DNA from: Mycobacterium arosiense ATCC BAA-1401 = DSM 45069
GTDB lineage: Bacteria; Actinomycetota; Actinomycetes; Mycobacteriales; Mycobacteriaceae
DNA length: 47,168 nt
NCBI RefSeq assembly: GCF_002086125.1
Contig: NZ_MVHG01000032.1
Span: forward strand, 1-47,168
Direction: 5' to 3'
The position numbers and the translations under genes are program-made. Under the pieces are notes generated by a model, which saw only the letters and a program-made list of their open reading frames with translations, had not been told where the DNA came from and ran no database searches. Below, in pieces: positions 11,975 to 21,243 of this stretch (position 1 is the first letter of the stretch; each line of letters starts with the position of its first letter).

Positions 11975-14170
11975 ATGACTGATCGCGTGTCGGTGGGGAA
12001 CTTGCGCGTGGCCCGAGTGCTCTACGACTTCGTGAACAACGAGGCGTTGCCCGGCACCGACATCGACCCGGACAGCTTCTGGGCGGGCGTCGACAAGGTC
12101 GTCACCGACCTCACCCCCAAGAACCAAGATCTGCTGCGCCGCCGTGACGAGCTGCAGGCCCAGATCGACAGGTGGCACCGGCAGCGCGTCATCGAGCCGC
12201 TCGACATCGACGCGTATCGCGAGTTCCTCGTCGAAATCGGTTATCTGCTGCCCGAACCCGCGGATTTCACCATCACCACCTCCGGCGTTGACGACGAGAT
12301 CACCACGACCGCCGGCCCGCAGCTGGTGGTTCCGGTGCTCAATGCGCGGTTCGCGCTCAACGCCGCCAACGCGCGGTGGGGTTCGTTGTATGACGCCCTC
12401 TACGGCACCGACGTCATCCCGGAGGATGACGGCGCCGAGAAGGGCACGAGCTACAACAAGGTCCGCGGCGACAAGGTGATCGCCTACGCGCGCAAGTTCC
12501 TCGACGAGGCGGTGCCGCTGGAATCCGGGTCGTGGGCCGACGCGACGGGCCTGTCCGTCGAAGACGCCCGGCTCGAGGTCGCGACCGCCGACGGCTCCGT
12601 CGGCCTGGCCAGCCCGGAGAAGTTCGCCGGCTACAGCGGCGAGCTCGGCTCTCCGAGCTGGTCGGTTCTGCTGGTCAACCATGGCCTGCACATCGAGATT
12701 TTGATCGATCCCGAATCACCGGTCGGCAAGACCGACTCGGCGGGCATCAAGGACGTGGTTCTGGAATCGGCCGTCACCACGATCATGGACTTCGAGGATT
12801 CGGTGGCCGCGGTGGACGCCGACGACAAGGTGCTCGGCTACCGCAACTGGCTCGGGCTGAACAAGGGCGACCTCTCCGAAGAGGTCAGCAAGGACGGCAA
12901 GACCTTCACCCGGGTGCTCAACGAGGACCGCACCTACTCCACACCCGACGGCGAGGGCGAGCTGACCTTGCCGGGCCGCAGCCTGCTGTTCGTGCGCAAC
13001 GTGGGCCATCTGATGACCAACGACGCGATCGTGGACGCCGAGGGTAACGAGGTGTTCGAGGGCATCATGGACGCGCTGTTCACCGGCCTGACCGCGATCC
13101 ACGGGCTCAAGACCAGCGACGCCAGCGGCCCGTTGCAGAACAGCCGCACCGGGTCCATCTACATCGTCAAGCCCAAGATGCACGGGCCCGACGAGGTCGC
13201 CTACACCTGCGAGCTATTCAGCCGCGTCGAAGACGTCCTCGGCCTGCCCCAGGGCACCTTGAAGGTCGGCATCATGGACGAGGAACGACGCACCACCGTC
13301 AACCTCAAGGCCTGCATCAAGGCCGCGGCCGACCGGGTCGTGTTCATCAACACCGGCTTCCTGGACCGCACCGGCGACGAGATCCACACCTCGATGGAGG
13401 CCGGCCCGATGATCCGCAAGGGGGCGATGAAGAACAGCACCTGGATCAAGGCTTACGAGGACGCCAACGTCGACATCGGCCTGGCCGCCGGCTTCAAGGG
13501 CAAGGCCCAGATCGGCAAGGGCATGTGGGCGATGACCGAACTGATGGCCGACATGGTCGAGCAGAAGATCGGCCAGCCCAAAGCGGGCGCCACCACCGCG
13601 TGGGTGCCCTCCCCGACGGCGGCCACCCTGCATGCGATGCACTACCACTACGTCGACGTGGGCGCCGTGCAGGAGGAACTGGCCGGCAAGAAGCGCACCA
13701 AGATCGAGGACTTGCTGACCATCCCGCTGGCCAAGGAACTGGCCTGGGCTCCCGAGGAGATCCGCGAAGAGGTCGACAACAACTGCCAGTCCATCCTGGG
13801 CTACGTGGTGCGCTGGGTCGCCCAAGGCGTCGGCTGCTCCAAGGTGCCCGACATCCACGACGTGGCGCTCATGGAAGACCGTGCCACGCTGCGGATTTCG
13901 AGCCAACTGCTGGCCAACTGGCTGCGCCACGGGGTGATCACCGAACGGGACGTGCGGGCCAGCCTGGAGCGGATGGCCCCGCTGGTCGACGAACAGAACG
14001 CCAAGGACGCGGCATACCTGCCGATGGCGCCCGACTTCGACGACAGCCTGGCCTTCCTCGCCGCCCAGGATCTGATCCTGACCGGAACGCAGCAGCCCAA
14101 CGGTTACACCGAGCCGATCCTGCATCGCCGTCGGCGGGAAGTTAAGGCACGCGCCCCGCAGTCGAATTGA
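11975..14170 (+). CDS. glcB: malate synthase G
   Basis: A 731-residue malate synthase of the large G isoform, condensing glyoxylate with acetyl-CoA to malate in the glyoxylate shunt, which is essential for growth on fatty acids and C2 units. Family features include [63 protein letters not shown] and the C-terminal [24 protein letters not shown] region, which contributes active-site residues. A strong GGAGGAG (11964-11970) precedes the ATG. The 292-bp gap upstream holds no convincing gene; H37Rv carries a PE_PGRS gene and vapBC13 in this interval. Confidence 0.96.
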   Translation: MTDRVSVGNLRVARVLYDFVNNEALPGTDIDPDSFWAGVDKVVTDLTPKNQDLLRRRDELQAQIDRWHRQRVIEPLDIDAYREFLVEIGYLLPEPADFTITTSGVDDEITTTAGPQLVVPVLNARFALNAANARWGSLYDALYGTDVIPEDDGAEKGTSYNKVRGDKVIAYARKFLDEAVPLESGSWADATGLSVEDARLEVATADGSVGLASPEKFAGYSGELGSPSWSVLLVNHGLHIEILIDPESPVGKTDSAGIKDVVLESAVTTIMDFEDSVAAVDADDKVLGYRNWLGLNKGDLSEEVSKDGKTFTRVLNEDRTYSTPDGEGELTLPGRSLLFVRNVGHLMTNDAIVDAEGNEVFEGIMDALFTGLTAIHGLKTSDASGPLQNSRTGSIYIVKPKMHGPDEVAYTCELFSRVEDVLGLPQGTLKVGIMDEERRTTVNLKACIKAAADRVVFINTGFLDRTGDEIHTSMEAGPMIRKGAMKNSTWIKAYEDANVDIGLAAGFKGKAQIGKGMWAMTELMADMVEQKIGQPKAGATTAWVPSPTAATLHAMHYHYVDVGAVQEELAGKKRTKIEDLLTIPLAKELAWAPEEIREEVDNNCQSILGYVVRWVAQGVGCSKVPDIHDVALMEDRATLRISSQLLANWLRHGVITERDVRASLERMAPLVDEQNAKDAAYLPMAPDFDDSLAFLAAQDLILTGTQQPNGYTEPILHRRRREVKARAPQSN

Positions 14171-14270
14171 GCCCGCGCTCAGTTCGGATTCGAACGTGGT
14201 ATAGCGCCCCCGGTGACTAAGATCGGCGCCGAGTTAACGATGGATCGATGGAAAGGCCGAGGGCACTGCT

Positions 14271-16370
14271 ATGGGTAGGCACAGTGCGCCCGACCCTGAC
14301 GACTCCCTCGACGAGCCATCTCGCGACGACGTCGTCGACGAGCCGTCTCGAGGCGAAGAGGCAGGATTTCACCGCCGGGATGCCGGCCGCGATGAGGAAG
14401 CCGGACTCTACTCCGACGAGAGTGACTATTTCGACGAGGATGACTATTTCGACGAGGGTTACTACTACTCCGACGAGCCTGGCCATGCCGATGACGACAC
14501 CTACCCGGCCGAGGGTGCCTTCGTAGACAGCGCCGCCGACGATTACCCGGAATTCCGGCCACGGCAGGCTGCCTCGTCGCCTCCGGAGCCGGCGACCGCG
14601 TCGTCGCTCTTCCGGGGCGGACATCGCGGGCTCGGTGACTGGCGGGGCGGTCACCGCAGCGATGGGGGACGCCGCGGCGTCAGCATCGGCGTGATCGCGG
14701 CGCTGGTTGCGGTCGTGGTCGTGGTCGGATCGGTGATCCTGTGGAGCTTCTTCGGTGACGCGCTGTCCAAGCGTTCGCACAAGGCGGCCGGCGGCTGCGT
14801 CGGGGGCCAGGAGACCGTGCCCGTCGTTGCCGACCCGTCCATCGCCGAAACCATCGGGCAACTCGCGGAAAGCTACAACAAATCCGCCGGGCCGATCGGT
14901 GACCGCTGCATGGTGGTCAGCGTCAAGCCGGCCGGCTCCGACGCCGTGCTGAACGGTTTCATCGGCAAGTGGCCCGCGGAACTGGGCGGCCAGCCAGCGT
15001 TGTGGATCCCGGGCAGTTCGATTTCCGCGGCGCGACTCGCCGGGGCCACGGTGCAAAAAACCGTCACCGAAAGCCATTCGCTGGCCACCTCGCCGGTGGT
15101 GCTCGCCCTCCGGCCCCAACTCGCGCCGGCCCTGGCCAACCAGAACTGGGCGGCGCTGCCCGGGCTGCAAACCAATCCGAATGCATTGGCGGGGCTGAAT
15201 TTACCGGGTTGGGGCTCGCTACGCTTGGCGCTGCCGATGAACGGCAATGCGGACGCATCGTTTCTGGCCGGAGAGGCGGTGGCGGCCGCATCGGTACCGC
15301 CCGGCGCCCCGGTGACGCAGGGCACCGGCGCGGTGCGCAGCTTGTTGAGCGCACAACCCAAGCTCGCCGACAACTCGCTGACCGAGGCGATGAACACACT
15401 GCTGAAGCCGGGTGACGCCGCTACCGCGCCGGTGCACGCGGTGATCACCACCGAACAGCAACTCTTCCAGCGCGGACAATCGTTGCCAGACGCCGAGGGC
15501 GCCTTGGCGTTCTGGCTGCCGCCGGGGTCCGCGGCGGTCGCCGACTACCCGACCGTGCTGCTCAGCGGTTCGTGGCTCACCCGCGAGCAGGCCTCGGCGG
15601 CCAGCGAGTTCTCGCGTTTCATGCACAAGTCCGACCAGCTGGCCAAGCTGGCCAAGGCCGGCTTCCGCGTCAACGGGGTGAAACCGCCCAGCAGCCCGGT
15701 CACCAATTTCCCGGCGCTGCCGGCCGCGCTGTCGGTCGGTGACGACCCGATGCGCGCCACCCTCGCCGAGGCGATGGCCAGCCCGTCAAGCGGACAGGCC
15801 ACGACCATCATGCTCGACCAGTCGATGCCGGGCCAGGAGGGCGGAAAAACCCGGCTGGCCAACGTGATCGGGGCGCTGCAGGACAAGATCAAGGCGCTGC
15901 CCCCGACCGCGGTGGTGGGCCTGTGGACGTTCGACGGCCACGAGGGCCGTTCGGAGGTAACCAGCGGACCGTTGTCCGACCCCGTCAACGGCCAGCCGCG
16001 TTCGGCCGCACTGGCCGCCGCGCTGGACAAGCAGTACTCGTCGGGCGGCGGCGCCGTGTCATTCACCACACTGCGGATGCTCTACCAGGAGATGCAGGCC
16101 AATTACCATGCGGGCCAGACGAATTCGATCCTGTTGATCACCGCGGGGCCACACACCGACCAGACGTTGGACGGGCCGGGGCTACAGGACTTCATCCGCA
16201 AGAGCGCCGATCCGGCCAAGCCCATCGCGGTGAACGTCATCGATTTCGGTGCCGACCCGGACCGGGCGACCTGGGAAGCGGTCGCGCAACTCAGTGGCGG
16301 CAGCTACCAGAACCTCCCGACGTCGGCGTCCCCCGACCTCGCGTCGGCGGTCAACAACTTTTTGAGCTGA
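14271..16370 (+). CDS. membrane-anchored envelope protein with C-terminal vWA-like domain (Rv1836c-like)
   Basis: A 699-residue protein similar to Rv1836c. The N-terminal 105 residues are acidic and Tyr/Asp/Glu-rich, with short internal repeats (DEPSR twice, DYFDE twice). A single membrane helix follows (about 140-165, GVIAALVAVVVVVGSVILW), so the tail is cytoplasmic and the rest outside. The external part resembles a solute-binding fold (GSDAVLNGFIGKWPAEL, PGLQTNPNALAGLNLPGWG). The last about 200 residues are von Willebrand A-like (TTIMLDQSMPG, SILLITAGPHTDQT). The serine of the metal site is replaced, as DQS rather than DxSxS. The function is unknown. It ends 19 bp from the convergent gcvB stop. 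Confidence 0.85.
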   Translation: MGRHSAPDPDDSLDEPSRDDVVDEPSRGEEAGFHRRDAGRDEEAGLYSDESDYFDEDDYFDEGYYYSDEPGHADDDTYPAEGAFVDSAADDYPEFRPRQAASSPPEPATASSLFRGGHRGLGDWRGGHRSDGGRRGVSIGVIAALVAVVVVVGSVILWSFFGDALSKRSHKAAGGCVGGQETVPVVADPSIAETIGQLAESYNKSAGPIGDRCMVVSVKPAGSDAVLNGFIGKWPAELGGQPALWIPGSSISAARLAGATVQKTVTESHSLATSPVVLALRPQLAPALANQNWAALPGLQTNPNALAGLNLPGWGSLRLALPMNGNADASFLAGEAVAAASVPPGAPVTQGTGAVRSLLSAQPKLADNSLTEAMNTLLKPGDAATAPVHAVITTEQQLFQRGQSLPDAEGALAFWLPPGSAAVADYPTVLLSGSWLTREQASAASEFSRFMHKSDQLAKLAKAGFRVNGVKPPSSPVTNFPALPAALSVGDDPMRATLAEAMASPSSGQATTIMLDQSMPGQEGGKTRLANVIGALQDKIKALPPTAVVGLWTFDGHEGRSEVTSGPLSDPVNGQPRSAALAAALDKQYSSGGGAVSFTTLRMLYQEMQANYHAGQTNSILLITAGPHTDQTLDGPGLQDFIRKSADPAKPIAVNVIDFGADPDRATWEAVAQLSGGSYQNLPTSASPDLASAVNNFLS

Positions 16371-16378
16371 GGGTAGAC

Positions 16379-16389
16379 CGGCCGGGCCG
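16379..16389. terminator. short palindrome between convergent stops
   Basis: CGGCCGGGCCG, a perfect 5-bp inverted repeat with a one-base centre, fills most of the 19 bp between the two convergent stop codons. It could help terminate transcription from both sides, but there is no U-run and the site is very short. Confidence 0.25.
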
Positions 16390-19239
16390 TCAGGCGAACG
16401 CCTCCACCGGGGGGCACGAGCAGACCAGATTGCGGTCGCCGTAGGCGCCGTCGATGCGGCGCACCGGCGGCCACACCTTGGGCCGGAACTCTTTGCCCAA
16501 GGGGTAGGCGGCCTGCTCCCGGGTGTACAGGTGATCCCAATCGCTGACCACCAGGCACTCGGCCGTGTGCGGTGCACCGCGCAGCGGGTTGTCGTCGACG
16601 GGCCACTCCCCCGTGCCCACCCGATCGATTTCGGCGCGGATGGCGATCATGGCGTCGCAGAACGCGTCGACCTCGGTCAGGGTCTCGCTCTCGGTGGGCT
16701 CCACCATCAGCGTGCCGGCCACCGGGAAGCTCATGGTCGGTGCGTGAAACCCGTAGTCCGCCAGGCGCTTTGCCACATCGTCGACGGTGACACCGGTGGA
16801 CTTGGTGATGCCCCGCAGGTCCAGGATGCATTCGTGGGCGACCATCCCGTTCTCGCCGGTGTAGAGCACCGGGAAATACTCGTCGAGGCGCCGGGCGATG
16901 TAGTTGGCCGACGTGATCGCGGTCAGCGAGGCCGCGCGGAGCCCCTCGGCGCCCATCATCCTGATGTAGGCCCAGCTGATCGGCATTATCGATGCCGACC
17001 CGTAGGGCGCCGCCGACACCGGATGCCCGTGGGGCAACTCGGGGGCGTGCGGGTGCCCGGGCAGAAACGGCGCCAGATGCGAGCGCACCGCCACCGGCCC
17101 GACCCCAGGACCGCCACCGCCGTGCGGAATGCAGAACGTCTTGTGCAGATTCAGGTGGCTGACGTCGCCGCCGAACTTGCCCGGCCTGGCCAGACCGACC
17201 AGCGCGTTGAGGTTGGCGCCGTCGACGTAGACCTGGCCGCCGGCGTCGTGCACGGCCGCGCAGATCTCGGCGATGTCGTGCTCGTAGACGCCGTGCGTGG
17301 ACGGATAGGTGATCATCAGCGTGGACAGCCGGTCGCGGTGCTCGCCTACCTTGGCGCGCAGGTCGTCGAGATCCACGTCGCCGTTGGTGTGGCAGGCCAC
17401 CACGACGACCCGCATCCCGGCCAGGGCCGCCGACGCCGCGTTGGTGCCGTGCGCGCTGGACGGGATAAGGCAGATATCGCGGTGCGGTTCCCCGCGGCTG
17501 GCGTGGTACTCGTGGATGGCCAGCAGGCCGGCGTACTCGCCCTGCGACCCGGCGTTGGGCTGCAGCGAGATGGCGTCGTAACCGGTGATCTGCACCAGCC
17601 AGCTCTCCAGGTCGGCGATGAGACGCCGCAGCCCCGGGGTGTCGGACGCGGGCGCGAACGGATGCTGGCGGGCGAATTCCGGCCAGGTGATGGGTTGCAT
17701 CTCCGCGGCGGCGTTCAGCTTCATGGTGCATGACCCGAGCGGAATCATGCTGCGGTCCAACGCGATATCTTTGTCCGCCAGCGCGCGCAGGTAGCGCATC
17801 ATCGCCGTCTCGGTGCGGTACTGCGTAAAGGCGGGATGGGTGAGGAACTCCGACGTGCGGGTGACGATGTCGGCACCGGCACCGGCACCCGCCTGCCCGG
17901 TGGGTTGCACCCCGAAGGCCTCGAGCACCGCGGCGACGTGGTCGTCGGTGGTGGCCTCGTCGCAGGCCACCGACACGTGGTCGTCGTCGACCCGCCACAG
18001 GTTGATGTTCTTGGCCTTGGCCGCGGCGATCACCTGGGCGGCGCGCCCGGGCACCCGCGCCAGCACGGTGTCGAAGTACCTGTCGTGCACCACCTGCGTG
18101 TCGGTCGCCGAGCCGAGGGCGGCGGCGATCGCCCCCGCGTGACCGTGGACGCGGCGCGCGATCGCCGTCAGCCCCTCGGCCCCGTGGTAGCTGGCGTACA
18201 TCGCGGCCATCACCGCCAGCAGCACCTGCGCGGTACAGATGTTGCTGGTCGCCTTGTCGCGGCGGATGTGCTGTTCGCGGGTCTGCAGCGCCAGCCGGTA
18301 GGCCGGCGAACCGTCGGCGTCCAACGACACCCCGACCAGCCGGCCCGGCAGCTGACGCGCGTGGTTGGCGTGCACCGCCAGGTAGCCGGCGTGTGGACCC
18401 CCGAATCCCATTGGCACGCCGAATCTTTGGGTGCTGCCGAAGGCGACGTCGGCGCCGATCTCGCCCGGCGGCGCGATCAGCGTCATGGCGAGCAGATCTG
18501 CGCCGATCGCGACCAAAGCGCCGCGCTCATGGGCCTGCTCGACCAGGCCCGCCCAGTCGGTGACCCGGCCGCAGGCCCCCGGCAGCTGCGCGATGACGCC
18601 GAAGAAGTCGCCGTCGGGCAGGCCGTCACGCAGGTCGGCGGTGACGATCTCGATGCCCAGCGGCTTGGCCCGGGTGGCCAAGACGGCCGCGGTCTGGGCG
18701 AAGACGTCGGCGTCCACGGCCAGGCGGTTGGTCTTGCCGCGCGCGGCCCGGTGCATCAGGGTCATGGCCTCCGCCGCGGCCGTGCCCTCATCGAGCATCG
18801 ATGCGTTGGCGACCTCGAGGCCGGTGAGGTCGGCGACCATGGTCTGGAAGTTCAGCAGCGCCTCGAGCCGGCCCTGGCTGATCTCCGGCTGATACGGCGT
18901 GTACGCGGTGTACCAGGCCGGGTTTTCCAGGATGTTGCGCAGCAACACCGGCGGGGTGAGCGTGTCGTAGTAGCCCTGCCCGATCATGGACACGGCCACC
19001 GTGTTGGCCTCGGCCAGCGACCGCAGCTCGGCGAGCGCCTCGGTCTCGGTGGCCGCCGGCGGCAGCCGGTCCAGACCCGGCGCGACTCCGTCGTCGCCCA
19101 GCCGGTCCAAAATTCCGGCCGGAACCGCCTTGGCGGCCAGTTCGTCCAACGAGTCGACACCGATGACGGCGAGCATGGCCGCGATGGCCTGGCTGTCCGG
19201 GCCGATGTGCCGAGCTGCGAAAGTAAATTGATCGGACAC
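16390..19239 (-). CDS. gcvB: glycine dehydrogenase (decarboxylating), P-protein
   Basis: A 949-residue full-length (fused alpha and beta) glycine cleavage P-protein. It decarboxylates glycine with PLP and passes the aminomethyl group to the lipoyl arm of GcvH, encoded at 22753-23151. The PLP lysine lies in [18 protein letters not shown]. The N-terminal half carries the typical [10 protein letters not shown] and [19 protein letters not shown] segments. The GTG start at 19239 has AGGAG (plus-strand 19245-19249) six bases ahead. A glycine riboswitch lies in the leader. The gene is convergent with the envelope-protein gene. Confidence 0.96.
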   Translation of the reverse strand: MSDQFTFAARHIGPDSQAIAAMLAVIGVDSLDELAAKAVPAGILDRLGDDGVAPGLDRLPPAATETEALAELRSLAEANTVAVSMIGQGYYDTLTPPVLLRNILENPAWYTAYTPYQPEISQGRLEALLNFQTMVADLTGLEVANASMLDEGTAAAEAMTLMHRAARGKTNRLAVDADVFAQTAAVLATRAKPLGIEIVTADLRDGLPDGDFFGVIAQLPGACGRVTDWAGLVEQAHERGALVAIGADLLAMTLIAPPGEIGADVAFGSTQRFGVPMGFGGPHAGYLAVHANHARQLPGRLVGVSLDADGSPAYRLALQTREQHIRRDKATSNICTAQVLLAVMAAMYASYHGAEGLTAIARRVHGHAGAIAAALGSATDTQVVHDRYFDTVLARVPGRAAQVIAAAKAKNINLWRVDDDHVSVACDEATTDDHVAAVLEAFGVQPTGQAGAGAGADIVTRTSEFLTHPAFTQYRTETAMMRYLRALADKDIALDRSMIPLGSCTMKLNAAAEMQPITWPEFARQHPFAPASDTPGLRRLIADLESWLVQITGYDAISLQPNAGSQGEYAGLLAIHEYHASRGEPHRDICLIPSSAHGTNAASAALAGMRVVVVACHTNGDVDLDDLRAKVGEHRDRLSTLMITYPSTHGVYEHDIAEICAAVHDAGGQVYVDGANLNALVGLARPGKFGGDVSHLNLHKTFCIPHGGGGPGVGPVAVRSHLAPFLPGHPHAPELPHGHPVSAAPYGSASIMPISWAYIRMMGAEGLRAASLTAITSANYIARRLDEYFPVLYTGENGMVAHECILDLRGITKSTGVTVDDVAKRLADYGFHAPTMSFPVAGTLMVEPTESETLTEVDAFCDAMIAIRAEIDRVGTGEWPVDDNPLRGAPHTAECLVVSDWDHLYTREQAAYPLGKEFRPKVWPPVRRIDGAYGDRNLVCSCPPVEAFA

Positions 19240-19266
19240 TGGAACTCCTGACGAAGACGTAAAGGC

Positions 19267-19285
19267 AGAGGACTAACGGCCCTCT
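19267..19285 (-). promoter_or_regulatory. hairpin in the gcvB leader, possible expression platform
   Basis: In the minus-strand transcript AGAGG (19285-19281) can pair with CCTCT (19271-19267) around a 9-nt loop, 27 nt before the GTG. The 5' arm directly adjoins and can compete with the 3' strand of the last riboswitch helix (CAGAGGGAGAGG). This is the right position for a switch that masks or frees the AGGAG site. The mechanism is inferred. Confidence 0.4.
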
Positions 19286-19492
19286 CCCTCTGTCTTCACC
19301 CATTCGCCGGGCGCCTGAGAGATTCGGCGCGCGATGCCGAGCGCCTTTCCCCATCGGCGGGCGCGGACCGCGCGGGCCCGCGCCGCTTTCCAGAGGCATC
19401 ATGGTGTCGCGCGGTCCGGGTGCCTGAGAGGTTGACGGAGAGGTGTTGCTCCTTCGGCGTCCGTGACTGGCAGCCACGAAACTCTCCCGCAC
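19286..19492 (-). ncRNA. glycine riboswitch with a degenerate second aptamer
   Basis: The gcvB leader transcript contains the conserved pieces of aptamer 1 in order: GGGAGAG (near 19488), CCGAAGGAGCAA (19457-19446), CCTCTCAGGCA (19431-19421) and the closing CTCTGGAAAG (19395-19386). A second unit follows with GGGGAAAG (19352-19345), GAATCTCTCAGGC (19325-19313) and GACAGAGGG (near 19290). It lacks the GCCGAAGGxGCAA element, which is replaced by a GC-rich hairpin. Glycine riboswitches switch glycine cleavage genes on when glycine is abundant, which fits the downstream gcvB. The boundaries are approximate. Confidence 0.85.
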
Positions 19493-19535
19493 GAAAGCGA
19501 TGCGCTGCCCAGCTTACTCGGCCGCGTGATTTACC

Positions 19536-19597
19536 CGCGAGCGTGCGGGTCCGTACTGCGACACGCCGTCACTGATGTACAACTGCGCACGATCGCG
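19536..19597 (-). repeat. 62-bp intergenic hairpin element, copy A
   Basis: Arms CGCGAGCGTGCG (19536-19547) and CGCACGATCGCG (19586-19597) are complementary except for one base and enclose 38 nt. The loop contains GCGACACGCCG. The same arms, loop length and loop motif recur at 28497-28558. The element begins 16 nt after the stop codon of the MerR-type gene on the minus strand, so it may act as its terminator. There is no U-run. Confidence 0.75.
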
Positions 19598-19613
19598 CGC
19601 AGAAAGGTGGCCG

Positions 19614-20243
19614 TCAGCCGATCTTGCGGTCGCGGTGCTTGCGCCGGGACGCCAGCTCGTCCTCGGGCTCGGCGATCGATTCGCCGCCGTCGGCCCGTTC
19701 GCCCGGGAAGTCCGCGATGACACCGGTCAGCTCGCGCATGGCGCCGGACACGGCGATGCCGAAAACGCCCTGCCCGCCCTGCAGGAGGTCGACGACCTCT
19801 TCGGCCGAGGTGCACTCATAAACGGTGGTGCCGTCGGAGAACAGGGTGATGTTGGCCAGGTCCTGGACGCCACGCTGACGCAGATGATCGACGGCGACCC
19901 GGATGTTGTGCAACGAGATCCCGGTGTCCAGCAACCGCTTGACGATCTTGAGGACCAGGATGTCCTTGAACGAATAGAGGCGCTGGCTGCCCGACCCCGC
20001 CGCGCTACGGATCGACGGGACCACCAGTGAGGTGCGTGCCCAGTAGTCCAGCTGGCGGTACGTGATGCCGGCAATCTGGCACGCACTGGGGCCGCGGTAT
20101 CCGACCAGCTCGTCGGGCACGGAGTCGTCCGGGAAGAGGCCGGGCTGCACGGGTGCGCTGGCCACGGTGACGCTGCGGTCACTGGGCGCCGGGTTACCGC
20201 TGTCCGCTAGGTTGAGCTGCTCTTGGCGTGGCTGCTCGCTCAC
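19614..20243 (-). CDS. MerR-type transcriptional regulator (Rv1830-like)
   Basis: A 209-residue protein with a MerR-like winged helix (about residues 45-115: GYRGPSACQIAGITYRQLDYWART, then RLYSFKDILVLKIVKRLLDTGISLHNI) and a C-terminal part of unknown ligand specificity with a basic RRKHRDRKIG end. I chose the GTG at 20243, which has GGAGAGG seven bases before it. The longer frame to 20318 adds 25 Arg/Ser-rich residues without a site. It resembles Rv1830. The gene is separated from the DUF151 gene upstream by 393 bp with repeats, and has its own hairpin after the stop. Confidence 0.85.
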   Translation of the reverse strand: MSEQPRQEQLNLADSGNPAPSDRSVTVASAPVQPGLFPDDSVPDELVGYRGPSACQIAGITYRQLDYWARTSLVVPSIRSAAGSGSQRLYSFKDILVLKIVKRLLDTGISLHNIRVAVDHLRQRGVQDLANITLFSDGTTVYECTSAEEVVDLLQGGQGVFGIAVSGAMRELTGVIADFPGERADGGESIAEPEDELASRRKHRDRKIG

Positions 20244-20332
20244 GGTGCTTCCTCTCCGCGATCGCGCTCTCGTCGTTTGGCTGCGTCTGAAGGATGCATC
20301 GCAGCCGCGTTTGCTCAAGCCCGAGTGCTAGT

Positions 20333-20346
20333 AGAGCTTACGCTCT
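20333..20346. promoter_or_regulatory. small inverted repeat upstream of the MerR-type gene
   Basis: AGAGC-TTAC-GCTCT is a perfect 5-bp inverted repeat with a 4-bp centre, set 90 bp upstream of the GTG start. It could be an operator in the promoter region. The rest of the 393-bp spacer holds a stem-loop and a tandem repeat described separately, and no gene. Confidence 0.3.
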
Positions 20347-20430
20347 GTAGATAGCCACCGCGCCTGTAGTCGCGATCAAAGTATGGCCGCCGCGGGGCCA
20401 AGTGGGCGAGCTATCCGCCAGCGTGTCGAG

Positions 20431-20461
20431 ATCACGGATCCGTTTGAGATGCATCCGTGAT
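20431..20461 (-). terminator. stem-loop downstream of the DUF151 gene
   Basis: ATCACGGAT and ATCCGTGAT form a perfect 9-bp stem around a 13-nt loop. It lies about 175 nt after the DUF151 stop and 190 nt before the MerR-type gene, both on the minus strand, so it could end the upstream transcript. It has no U-tract. Confidence 0.45.
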
Positions 20462-20514
20462 GTCGTCATTGGGGCTAAACGAGCCGGTTCGCCCATCCAA
20501 AAGCGCTGGTAGCG

Positions 20515-20638
20515 GGCCGGCTGCGCACGATTGCCCGCCTCCTCAACACCCCGCCACGCGGGCTGCATCGTCGGCCGGCTGCGCACGATTGCCCGCCTCC
20601 TCAACACCCCGCCACGCGGGCTGCATCGTCGGCCGGCT
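20515..20638. repeat. 58-bp tandem repeat, two full copies plus 8 bp
   Basis: A unit starting GGCCGGCTGCGCACGATTGC repeats exactly at 20515 and 20573, and begins a third time at 20631, where it runs into the stop codon of the DUF151 gene (20637-20639). Each unit contains a perfect hairpin CCCGC-CAC-GCGGG, and the junction between units forms a larger imperfect palindrome (GCGGGC...GCCCGC). Size and position beside a stop codon resemble mycobacterial interspersed repetitive units, so the copy number may vary between strains. Confidence 0.9.
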
Positions 20639-21131
20639 AGGTGGCCTTGAAATCGTCCGGAGACACGCTGTCGAGAAATTCCTTGAACTTCTCCACCTCG
20701 TCCTCCCGGACGGCGGTGCCGCCTTCCTCGTCGCTCTCGTCCGGAATCAGCAGACCGGCCTGGGCGAGCACGCCTTCCTCGACGTAAATGGGCACGCCGA
20801 CCCGAAGCGCGATCGCCACCGAGTCCGAGGGCCGGGCCGACACGGTGATGTTGCGGTCGAACACCAGGTCAGCGTAGAAAGTGCCCTCTTGCAGATCGAC
20901 GATCCGCACTTCTTTGAGCGAATGCCCAAGCGCGGCAATGACATCCCTGATCAAATCGTGCGTCAACGGGCGAGGGGGCTCGACGCCTTGCTGCTCGAGG
21001 GCGATGGCGGCGGCCTCCGACTGACCGATCCAGATCGGAAGGTAACGATCACCGTTGGTTTCGCGCAGTAACAGCACCGGCTGGTTCTGCGGCTGCTCTA
21101 CGCGAATGCCGACAACACGAACTTCACCCAT
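20637..21131 (-). CDS. DUF151 bifunctional nuclease-family protein (Rv1829-like)
   Basis: A 164-residue DUF151 protein. The conserved body (residues 1-130) includes RETNGDRYLPIWIGQSEAAAI, HDLIRDVIAALG and ARPSDSVAIALRVGVPIYV. An acidic C-terminal tail follows (DESDEEGG, then EDEVEKFKEFLDSVSPDDF). Plant and bacterial relatives have been reported to act as nucleases, but the mycobacterial role is not established. The ATG at 21131 is the first in frame. The gene is downstream of garA and the Rv1828-type regulator on the same strand, after a 112-bp gap, and its stop codon touches a 58-bp tandem repeat. Confidence 0.88.
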   Translation of the reverse strand: MGEVRVVGIRVEQPQNQPVLLLRETNGDRYLPIWIGQSEAAAIALEQQGVEPPRPLTHDLIRDVIAALGHSLKEVRIVDLQEGTFYADLVFDRNITVSARPSDSVAIALRVGVPIYVEEGVLAQAGLLIPDESDEEGGTAVREDEVEKFKEFLDSVSPDDFKAT

Positions 21132-21243
21132 TTGTGTCTGCCCTCCGCATTATGGCGCCGGTTGAATTGGTTACTCGCCAGGACGGCGAGGTGAAAAGTC
21201 CGCCCTACTGCCGAAAACCAAGCTGTCGACCGAAGTCTAGTCC

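Noticed and set aside
19463..19720. 85-codon plus-strand frame, same length as Rv1831
   Set aside because: The length match is coincidental: orientation is opposite to that expected, and it overlaps the riboswitch, the hairpin element and the MerR-type gene.
20338..20607. 89-codon minus-strand frame in the Rv1829-Rv1830 spacer
   Set aside because: It runs through the tandem repeat, has no ribosome site and no family resemblance.
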